In this document: piece after piece, positions 1 to 7,275 of the stretch
Layout: each line of letters opens with the position of its first letter
Position numbering within the stretch: the stretch's first letter is position 1
Position numbers and translations under genes: made by a program
The notes under the pieces: model-generated
The model's database searches: none
What the model saw: the letters and a program-made list of their open reading frames with translations, nothing else
Told to the model about the DNA's origin: nothing
From: CAZLPZ01 sp964561535
Lineage (GTDB): Bacteria; Pseudomonadota; Alphaproteobacteria; Micavibrionales; Micavibrionaceae
Direction: 5' to 3'
DNA length: 26,667 nt
Assembly: GCA_964561535.1 (NCBI GenBank)
Contig: CAZLPZ010000025.1
Location: 1-26,667, forward strand

Positions 1-110
1 ACTGGTCAGATACGAAAACGGCGCGCCGATTTTTGAGAAAGATAGAGAAAGAAAAGGAAAAAAGAGAAAGAGAAGAGAGAAATGATTCTAAAGATCAGAT
101 CATCGACCAG

Positions 111-149
111 GGGATTTACCCCTCTCCCTCTGGGAGAGGGGTAAATCCC
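111..149. repeat. Perfect 18-bp inverted repeat with 3-nt loop
   Basis: The left arm 111-128 (GGGATTTACCCCTCTCCC) is the exact reverse complement of 132-149, around a TCT loop. The core CCCCTCTCCC / GGGAGAGGGG recurs at both ends of the large inverted repeat at 18131-18287, so this looks like a member of a dispersed GC-rich palindromic family in an AT-rich spacer. There is no T-run directly after either side, so it is not a textbook terminator. Confidence 0.8.
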
Positions 150-212
150 GCATGTTCATTTCTTAACTAGAATGAGTATAAAAAAGAATACAGAGAGGAA
201 TGAGAGAAATGT

Positions 213-247
213 CCTCCCCCTATTAAGGGGAGGGTTAGGGTGAGGGG
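213..247. repeat. Hairpin repeat (CCTCCCC / GGGGAGG) with GGGTGAGGGG tail
   Basis: CCTCCCC at 213-219 pairs with GGGGAGG at 227-233, followed by a TTAGGGTGAGGGG tail. The same GGGTGAGGGG word appears, reverse complemented, in the repeat at 18131-18287, and a similar CCTCCCC...GGGGA hairpin lies inside the cysteine desulfurase gene near 21989-22009. It is probably a second dispersed element of the same kind. It could contribute to transcript ends for the leftward genes. Confidence 0.65.
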
Positions 248-264
248 AAATAACTTTAAAAATT

Positions 265-462
265 TTACCCCGGCCCCTCGATCCCCGGCCCCTTGATGCG
301 ATCACCATTTGGAAAGGTGCATGTCATCGCATCATTTTTAAAATAACCAACCTGTCCGCCGACCTGACCACAGGCCGATTGAAAAGCAATGGCCAATGGA
401 ACACTTCCCGGCACCTGTTTCATTGCTCCATCCAATTTCGTTCGATTTATTTTTTTGCCCAT
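265..462 (-). CDS. Small hypothetical protein
   Basis: I do not recognise this protein. Starting at the ATG at 462 it has 65 residues, begins with the basic stretch MGKKINRTK, and has two cysteines and a Gly/Pro-rich tail. An in-frame ATG at 477 would add five residues. The later ATG is preferred because a G-rich stretch (GGGGGCAGG) lies just before it, whereas little precedes the earlier one. It lies downstream of ftsH on the same strand, after about 110 AT-rich bases, so it may have its own promoter. No signal peptide or membrane segment is visible. A chance ORF cannot be excluded, although the ribosome-binding context and the mixed composition favour a real gene. Confidence 0.45.
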   Translation of the reverse strand: MGKKINRTKLDGAMKQVPGSVPLAIAFQSACGQVGGQVGYFKNDAMTCTFPNGDRIKGPGIEGPG

Positions 463-585
463 AATGCCTGCCCCCATCTCAACTTATATTCAAATTCAGT
501 ATAATTGACTATAAATAAAATATGGTAAATACGGGGTCTCTGACAAAAAATATTAACAAAATCAATGAATTAATGAAGAATCAAC

Positions 586-2508
<1,923 letters not shown>

Positions 2509-2589
2509 GGTGATTCCTGACAGTTAGACATCGAGTATCCCGGTAATATAGTCGACATTCCTCAAAAATCCAAGGGGCAGAGGGTATTA

Positions 2590-3195
2590 TTACACGCCCA
2601 ATTTTGGCTCTTTTGTAACAAACGACATTGGATTAACTCGAAACAAACGACGATTATTTTCTAAATTAGGATCTAATTTGATGCCCATAACAGAGGCCGC
2701 CGCTTGAAATTGAGACGCCAATCCCCGTAATCGATGATCTTCTTCATTGAAAAACATCATGACATGCCCAAAATGTCCCTTATCTTTATTTCTAATTTCT
2801 TGATTTTTCTTTTTTCTAAAAAAATCAATTTGAATTTCAGCCCATGAAATTACCGAAGTATAATCCCCGCGATAATTTTGAAAAAAAAGGCATCGATCAA
2901 AAACATGACCCGTTTTTGGATCAACAGCAATCGCATCACGTCCTGTAATATGTGTATGCTCATCATCTGCAGAAAGTCTTTCAAGAAGGGCAATCGCCTG
3001 TCCATTCGGACGACGAAATGACACCATCGGCTTTGCCGTTGAAATATATTCATCATCAACAAGAGGTCGATGAACCCTAATTTCATCGGAACCTGGTTCC
3101 GGTAATCCATCATTTTGGGCCATCCTGACGGCCCGCGCTGCAAATTTTTTATCCTGCTGCCAGCATCTCTTTTGTAATTCTTTAAAATATCCCAT
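2590..3195 (-). CDS. Hypothetical protein inserted between tilS and ftsH
   Basis: I do not recognise this 201-residue protein. The ATG at 3195 is chosen because AAGAGG lies nine bases upstream; an in-frame ATG at 3231 would add 12 residues but lacks a clear ribosome-binding site. The protein is soluble-looking, with no signal peptide or membrane segment. It is rich in charged residues, with a basic block FFRKKKNQEIRNKDKGH near the middle and a DPKTGHVFDRCLFF stretch that looks like a folded core. It is visibly more AT-rich than tilS and ftsH and sits inside a normally tight tilS-ftsH pair, which suggests later acquisition. It lies about 57 bases after tilS and about 81 bases before ftsH on the same strand, so it may be co-transcribed. 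Confidence 0.75.
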   Translation of the reverse strand: MGYFKELQKRCWQQDKKFAARAVRMAQNDGLPEPGSDEIRVHRPLVDDEYISTAKPMVSFRRPNGQAIALLERLSADDEHTHITGRDAIAVDPKTGHVFDRCLFFQNYRGDYTSVISWAEIQIDFFRKKKNQEIRNKDKGHFGHVMMFFNEEDHRLRGLASQFQAAASVMGIKLDPNLENNRRLFRVNPMSFVTKEPKLGV

Positions 3196-3252
3196 AATAA
3201 AAAACCTCTTATGATTTAAAAAATTATGCATAACACATTTTAAAAATAATAA

Positions 3253-4344
3253 TCAATCTATCTTATTTTTAATTTCTCGCACGATTTTTACCCACTTCGC
3301 CCCGCGGGTCATGATGCACCCCGCCAATGTCCGGCGGATGGTTTTATCCCCAGGTATGGCAAACGCATCAACCACATCCTCGACCTGTTCCATACGCGCC
3401 GCGCGGCCCGACACCGTTTCAATAACCCGCGTAATCACCCGGATTTGGGTGTCGGTAAACCACCCGTCATAATCGTCGCGCAACATCGTAACGGTACGTG
3501 TCACCGTATCCACCTGCACCTCATCATCCCACGCGCGATCGGCCACCGCATTTAATACATCACGCGCGCGGCTCACCCGAATTGCCAATTTTCCCATGCG
3601 GTCGGCGGTCAACCCTTCAGCCGCCAAAACATCCCGCGCGGTACGCACCCGCACACGCGCAGATTTTTGATTTGTGTTACTGGGGTCTTCAATCCACTTT
3701 TGTCCCGCCGCACGGAGCGTTTCAAGTAATCGATCGTGCGAAACAGATAGTAAAGGGCGGCATAAATAGACGGTGTCATCCCCGCAAGGAAGGGTGTCAT
3801 CCCGGCGCAGGCCGGAATCCAGAAACTCTCGAGATCCCGGCCTGCGCCGGGATGGCACCTGTTGATATAGACTAACTCGCTCCATCCCCGCCAACCCGTC
3901 AACCCCTGACCCGGCCGCGAGGCGCATCAACACCGTCTCGGCCTGATCATCGGCGTGATGGGCCAAAAATAGATGCATGATCTGGTGCGCGTGGCAATAA
4001 TCCGCCATCAATTGATATCGTTTTGCCCGCGCGGCTTCGGCAATTTTTGTTTTAGGTTTATCGCCTACCCACATCAAAATTTTGTGTTTAAAGCGAAATT
4101 TTTTTACCCACGCAGCAACTTGTTTTGCCTCTGCCTTTGATTCCGCCCGCAACCCATGATCAACCGTCAAAACATGAATGTGAATTTTGGGCGCGTGCAC
4201 CACGGCCCATTGCGCGATCAACCGCAACAAGGCCATCGAATCCCCGCCGCCCGATACCGCAATCCCCAGGCGCGAGGGGATATCATCGACCGACGGAAAG
4301 ATATCATGCATCCACGTGTCAAATTCTTTTGATGTAATCATCAT
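3253..4344 (-). CDS. tilS: tRNA(Ile)-lysidine synthase
   Basis: TilS uses ATP to attach lysine to C34 of tRNA-Ile(CAU), converting it from methionine to isoleucine identity. The N-terminal PP-loop ATPase motif SGGGDS is at 31-36, followed by VDHGLR (61-66), the LAHHADDQAETVLMRLAAGSG block (127-146) and WIEDPSN (217-223), all typical of the family. Residues about 162-190 are unusual: they read SRRRPGSREF...GLRRDDT and are encoded by a palindromic repeat (3773-3860) inserted in frame between the conserved LAGM and RPLL segments. The reading frame stays intact, so the enzyme may tolerate the extra loop. The ATG at 4344 overlaps the stop codon of dcd, indicating translational coupling. At 363 residues the C-terminal part is short compared with enterobacterial TilS. 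Confidence 0.94.
   Translation of the reverse strand: MMITSKEFDTWMHDIFPSVDDIPSRLGIAVSGGGDSMALLRLIAQWAVVHAPKIHIHVLTVDHGLRAESKAEAKQVAAWVKKFRFKHKILMWVGDKPKTKIAEAARAKRYQLMADYCHAHQIMHLFLAHHADDQAETVLMRLAAGSGVDGLAGMERVSLYQQVPSRRRPGSREFLDSGLRRDDTLPCGDDTVYLCRPLLSVSHDRLLETLRAAGQKWIEDPSNTNQKSARVRVRTARDVLAAEGLTADRMGKLAIRVSRARDVLNAVADRAWDDEVQVDTVTRTVTMLRDDYDGWFTDTQIRVITRVIETVSGRAARMEQVEDVVDAFAIPGDKTIRRTLAGCIMTRGAKWVKIVREIKNKID
3773..3860. repeat. Palindromic repeat element inside tilS (RPE-like)
   Basis: The arms 3792-3819 and 3833-3860 are inverted copies differing at only a few positions, with core GTCATCCCGGCGCAGGCCGG. A partial duplicate of the left tip, GGTGTCATCCCCGC, lies just before it at 3773-3786. 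The same element occurs between genes at 20242-20308. Such elements encode SRRRPGS...LRRDDT or, in the other frame, IPACAGMT strings. They resemble the Rickettsia palindromic elements and related repeats known to insert in frame into genes. The family link is by recognition of the peptide pattern, not by a search. Confidence 0.85.
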
Positions 4345-5081
4345 ATCTTCGGCAATGTCACACCGCGCTGATTTTGATATTTTCCGTCGCGATCCGCGTA
4401 ATTCACTTCACACGGGCTGGACCCCTTGAAAAAGAGAAACTGGGCGATCCCTTCATTCGCATAAATCCGAGCGGGTAACGGCGTTGTGTTTGATATTTCC
4501 AACGTCACATATCCCTCCCACCCTGGTTCTAATGGGGTCACATTCACAATCAACCCACACCGCGCATAAGTTGACTTGCCAATACAAATCACCAGAACAT
4601 CAGTCGGTATACGAAAATATTCAACCGTGCGGGTCAACACAAACGAATTGGGGGGAATGATACATACATCCCCCGACCGTTCAACAAAGCTTTTTTCGGT
4701 AAAATTTTTAGGGTCCACAATCGCGCTATCAATATTTGTAAAAATCATCCATTCGGGTGCACACCGGGCATCATATCCGTATGACGACAAGCCATAGGAT
4801 AAAATTTTATTGCCTGCCAGATCCCGTTGTAATTTTTCATGAAACGGGTGAATCATATTTTGTGTTTCGCACAAATGGCGGATCGCATGATCGGGCAAGA
4901 TTCCCGGCGGCATAACACGATCGGTCGCCACAACCGGTTTTCCCATCTGCTCTGATTGACCTTGGGGCCCCTCGCCGTCGGTCCGCGCGCGTTCCTTGGT
5001 CTGTTCCTTGCGCTTGGCCAAATTGGCCCGCAAATTATCCGCAGATTTGGGCTTTAAGGCTGTTTTGGATGGCTGAGGCAT
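4341..5081 (-). CDS. dcd: dCTP deaminase with N-terminal extension
   Basis: This enzyme deaminates dCTP to dUTP and ammonia, feeding dTMP synthesis. The core from residue about 57 has the signature SSYGYDAR (99-106), GDVCIIPPNSF, GKSTYARCG (168-176) and TPLEPGWEGYVTLE (182-195), with E195 as the probable catalytic glutamate. It ends in the usual GVTLPKI. The core of about 190 residues matches the family's usual length. The first 56 residues are extra: Lys/Arg/Gln/Glu-rich, low complexity and probably disordered. Translation could instead begin at the in-frame ATG at 4913 (M57), but no good ribosome-binding site precedes it, while GGGA precedes the ATG at 5081. It is followed directly by tilS with overlapping stop and start. 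Confidence 0.93.
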   Translation of the reverse strand: MPQPSKTALKPKSADNLRANLAKRKEQTKERARTDGEGPQGQSEQMGKPVVATDRVMPPGILPDHAIRHLCETQNMIHPFHEKLQRDLAGNKILSYGLSSYGYDARCAPEWMIFTNIDSAIVDPKNFTEKSFVERSGDVCIIPPNSFVLTRTVEYFRIPTDVLVICIGKSTYARCGLIVNVTPLEPGWEGYVTLEISNTTPLPARIYANEGIAQFLFFKGSSPCEVNYADRDGKYQNQRGVTLPKI

Positions 5082-5177
5082 GGAATTTCCCGTCTGGTCA
5101 AAAACACTTTTCGCCCCTGCACCGCACAGAGCCGGATGTCATTCATAAAAAGAATACCTCTATGTTGCAAAACCCGC

Positions 5178-5206
5178 GTGACAGGTCAATCAAAATGTAC
5201 TATAGA
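5178..5206 (+). promoter_or_regulatory. Candidate promoter of tRNA-Thr
   Basis: GTGACA (5178-5183) and TATAGA (5201-5206), 17 bases apart, fit a sigma-70 promoter pointing at tRNA-Thr. The start would be near 5213, leaving a leader of about 65 bases that contains the perfect palindrome CCAGAATATTCTGG at 5251-5264. The spacing is ideal but the hexamers are imperfect, so this is tentative. Confidence 0.4.
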
Positions 5207-5250
5207 GAGCAGCGTTTTCCCTGATCCTTTTAAAAAATAGGGAAAATAAC

Positions 5251-5264
5251 CCAGAATATTCTGG
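5251..5264. promoter_or_regulatory. Perfect 14-bp palindrome upstream of tRNA-Thr
   Basis: CCAGAATATTCTGG is fully self-complementary and ends 14 bases before the tRNA. It could be an operator for the tRNA or dcd promoters, or part of a processing hairpin. No protein can be assigned to it from this sequence. Confidence 0.4.
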
Positions 5265-5278
5265 TCCACACCCGCAAT

Positions 5279-5353
5279 GCTGCCGTAGCTCAGGGGTAGA
5301 GCACGTCCTTGGTAAGGACGGGGTCGGAGGTTCGATTCCTCTCGGCAGCACCA
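5279..5353 (+). tRNA. tRNA-Thr (anticodon GGT)
   Basis: The cloverleaf is complete. The acceptor stem pairs GCTGCCG (5279-5285) with CGGCAGC (5343-5349), followed by discriminator A and an encoded CCA (5351-5353). The anticodon stem CGTCC/GGACG encloses the loop TTGGTAA, giving anticodon GGT, which reads ACC threonine codons. The T loop GGTTCGATTCC is canonical. The encoded CCA and 75-base length are normal. It stands alone rather than in a tRNA cluster. Confidence 0.97.
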
Positions 5354-5382
5354 GTTTTCATTCCTCTTTTTAAGATATAAGC

Positions 5383-5423
5383 TTGTTATAACATAGTTTA
5401 TTTACTATAATTATTTATAGTAA
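5383..5423 (+). promoter_or_regulatory. Promoter with overlapping inverted repeat
   Basis: TTGTTA (5383-5388) and TATAAT (5406-5411), 17 bases apart, form a strong sigma-70-like promoter. The -10 element overlaps an inverted repeat: TTACTATA at 5402-5409 and TATAGTAA at 5416-5423, which ends five bases before the GGAG ribosome-binding site at 5429. The dyad could be an operator covering the -10 and start point of the gene at 5439. Confidence 0.6.
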
Positions 5424-5438
5424 TAGTTGGAGTTTATA

Positions 5439-5789
5439 ATGAGCAAAACACTCGACCGCGAAAAACATAGAGCCACATCAAATCTTAAACCCCAAGAAAT
5501 TGTATGTCAATTAATTGCCGCTGGATTTCATATTGTTAATGATCCAGCTGCCACCCCAAAACCAACGGCCAGAAAAGGAGCTGCATACATCCGTCGACAT
5601 TTCGGAGCAACAGCAGCCTACAGCCGAACAGGTGAATCAATTATTCTCAGAGGTGCCCATATTGAAACAAACCAGCCCTGCGAATTTTTCGTACGTATAG
5701 CAACAGCAACAGGTCAAGGAGTAGGCCATCTCCGAGAACCAGAAATTACAGCAATCACAACAGCAACCGGATTAAATTTTAGAACATAA
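5439..5789 (+). CDS. Hypothetical protein (116 aa)
   Basis: The family is not recognised. The start is the ATG at 5439, six bases after GGAG; the upstream in-frame TTG at 5427 overlaps that ribosome-binding site and is rejected. The protein begins MSKTLDREKHRATSNLKP, has a small hydrophobic segment near 25-35 (QLIAAGFHIV), and ends in an Ala/Thr-rich tail. No membrane segment or signal peptide is seen. It has its own promoter with an overlapping dyad and sits between tRNA-Thr and ruvC. It is more AT-rich than ruvC, so it may be an accessory gene that arrived beside the tRNA. A DNA-binding or toxin/antitoxin role is possible but unsupported. Confidence 0.7.
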   Translation: MSKTLDREKHRATSNLKPQEIVCQLIAAGFHIVNDPAATPKPTARKGAAYIRRHFGATAAYSRTGESIILRGAHIETNQPCEFFVRIATATGQGVGHLREPEITAITTATGLNFRT

Positions 5790-5869
5790 GTTACGCATAC
5801 CCTATCAGATCAAATGATTTTGATTCCTTCCCCCTTGCACACCACCGCAAATCTTCATACCCTTATCTC

Positions 5870-6385
5870 ATGAAAATTCTGGGAATTGATCCGGGGTTGA
5901 CCCATACCGGATGGGGTATTATTGATGCGACGAACGGCCGATTAACCTATATCGCGTCGGGACGTATTTCATCGCCGCCAACCGCCCCGATGGCGGATCG
6001 GTTGGCGGGAATTTTTATGGAACTTCAAAAAATTATCGCCTTGCACCACCCCGACAGCGCGGCGGTTGAACAAACATTTGTGAACGGAAATCCGGCCTCT
6101 GCCTTGAAATTAGGGCAGGCGCGCGGCGTGGCCTTGGCCGCACCCGCCGCATGCGGCCTGGCGGTTGGGGAATATGCCGCGACCTTGGTCAAAAAATCAA
6201 TCGTGGGGGCGGGCCATGCCGATAAGGGGCAAATTCAAATGATGATCGGGGTGTTGTTACCGGCCTGCAAGGATATCCTGACGCCCGACCAGGCCGACGC
6301 CCTGGCCGTTGCGATCACCCACGCGCATCACGGAGCAAACGTAACCGTGAAACAAACCAAAATCCCTCGGCAATCATATAAATAA
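5870..6385 (+). CDS. ruvC: Crossover junction endodeoxyribonuclease RuvC
   Basis: RuvC resolves Holliday junctions by symmetric cleavage during homologous recombination. The protein is 171 residues, the family's usual length. It opens with MKILGIDPGLTHTGWG (catalytic Asp7), has the second acidic residue in AAVEQTF (Glu67), and the C-terminal pair in TPDQADALAVAITHAHH (Asp140 and Asp143), matching the four-carboxylate metal site of E. coli RuvC. The start at 5870 puts Asp7 in its normal place. Unusually, ruvA and ruvB do not follow; the next gene belongs to a putative island. The ORF stops just before a partial copy of the tRNA-Gly 3' end at 6394, so the former downstream neighbour may have been displaced or may never have been ruvA. 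Confidence 0.97.
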   Translation: MKILGIDPGLTHTGWGIIDATNGRLTYIASGRISSPPTAPMADRLAGIFMELQKIIALHHPDSAAVEQTFVNGNPASALKLGQARGVALAAPAACGLAVGEYAATLVKKSIVGAGHADKGQIQMMIGVLLPACKDILTPDQADALAVAITHAHHGANVTVKQTKIPRQSYK

Positions 6386-6393
6386 AAGGAAAC

Positions 6394-6410
6394 CAATTGG
6401 GTGAAGGGAT
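6394..6410. repeat. Candidate distal attachment site (partial tRNA-Gly 3' end)
   Basis: CAATTGGGTGAAGGGAT matches 10502-10523 except that five bases (AGCGG) are missing; GGGTGAAGGGAT is a continuous 12-base match to the tRNA tail. It lies nine bases after the ruvC stop, in the same orientation as the tRNA copy, as expected for an att direct repeat. Identity ends abruptly after GGGAT. Confidence 0.45.
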
Positions 6411-6467
6411 ACATATTAGATTTATAAATAATTGATATTAATAAATAACTTATAAAAACAATTTCAA

Positions 6468-6488
6468 TATACCCCTTTATATACCCCC
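6468..6488. repeat. Two TATACCCCY repeats (possible integrase arm sites)
   Basis: TATACCCCT at 6468-6476 and TATACCCCC at 6480-6488 are direct repeats 12 bases apart. They match the three motifs beside the integrase start at 10343-10382 and share their strand. Their presence near both putative island ends is the reason for proposing arm-type integrase sites. Confidence 0.45.
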
Positions 6489-6622
6489 TTTTAAGACAGC
6501 GATATGCGGCCGCGCCATTCGACGCCCCTATTCGTCATATCAATGTTGATTATGAGCGGATGGATATTTGGATATGAGTGAGGTAATATTGACGAAACAT
6601 TCTGACCAACAAGGGCTTATCC

Positions 6623-7273
6623 ATGCGTTCGATAGAAGATCTTAATATTCAAAAATTTGGGATTGTCATTATCGACCTCCAAAAAGGATATTGTGCGCCG
6701 GGATCAGATGCCGAACGCCATCTTGGATGGGATGTGCGGGATGCCGAAAAAGTGTGCATGCGTCATGTACCTTTTCTAAAGGCTCTTCGTAAACAGCTTC
6801 AACCGCATCAAATCATATGGTTTAGGACCGAAGAACGGCCAGAAACCTTTGCACGCAATCTCCATGTGGGAGCCCTGATGAGAGCCGAAGAAGCACTCTG
6901 TGTGATTGGTACTTCCGGCCATGACTATCATATCGTCGCCCCCAATCCTGGCGAGGCAACCTTTGAAAAAACCCATTTTAATGGTTTTAGTGTCGATGCG
7001 TTTAAATCACATCTGGCGTCCCACGGTATCGAACAATTAGCATTTACGGGTGTGGTAGGAAGCCGTTGTGTTTCCGCAACCGCCACCAGCGCAGCCGAAC
7101 GTGATATGGGGTGTATTCTGATCACTGATTTAATTGGAGGTCCAACAAAACTAAAGACCGAGATGAAACACCACCTCAATGCTCTTTCATTCTCGGCTCT
7201 TCCTATGCGCGCGTCCAATTTTCTGAAAGTGTTAAAAGCTAAAGCGACCAAAGGTAAACGGAAAAAGACCTAA
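6623..7273 (+). CDS. Isochorismatase-family cysteine hydrolase
   Basis: The family hydrolyses amides or enol ethers such as nicotinamide, isochorismate or N-carbamoyl compounds through an Asp-Lys-Cys triad. Here the candidates are Asp18 in IVIIDLQKGY, Lys116 in FEKTHFNGF, and Cys149 in GVVGSRCVSATA, with the usual hydrophobic strand before each. The substrate cannot be read from sequence; the GSRC context differs from the common ATNVC and suggests a specialised subgroup. At 216 residues it is of normal length, with a basic C-terminal tail (KAKATKGKRKKT). AGGG precedes the start at nine bases. It converges on the asparagine synthetase with only two bases between stop codons, so transcription of the two may interfere. 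Both appear to be cargo of the putative tRNA-Gly island. Confidence 0.88.
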   Translation: MRSIEDLNIQKFGIVIIDLQKGYCAPGSDAERHLGWDVRDAEKVCMRHVPFLKALRKQLQPHQIIWFRTEERPETFARNLHVGALMRAEEALCVIGTSGHDYHIVAPNPGEATFEKTHFNGFSVDAFKSHLASHGIEQLAFTGVVGSRCVSATATSAAERDMGCILITDLIGGPTKLKTEMKHHLNALSFSALPMRASNFLKVLKAKATKGKRKKT

Positions 7274-7275
7274 GC

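Larger units (their letters stand above)
1..264. other. Gene-poor left end: purine-rich tract and hairpin repeats
   Basis: No gene can be assigned here. Positions 35-82 are almost pure A/G on the plus strand. Two hairpin repeats follow at 111-149 and 213-247 and are listed separately. All three plus-strand frames are open at base 1: frame 1 stops within about 36 bases, frame 2 at about 83 and frame 3 at about 168. The 3' end of a gene lying to the left could therefore run in, but no family is recognisable in the short tails. The stretch lies downstream of the leftward genes. Confidence 0.5.

Noticed and set aside
1..168. Possible 3' end of a plus-strand gene rich in Lys, Arg and Glu
   Set aside because: The tail reads through purine-rich low-complexity sequence and the palindrome; no family is visible, so it is mentioned only as a region note.
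3498..3902. ORFs on both strands opposite or overlapping tilS with IPACAGM-type peptides
   Set aside because: The peptide strings come from the palindromic repeat read in other frames; the rest is a shadow of tilS.
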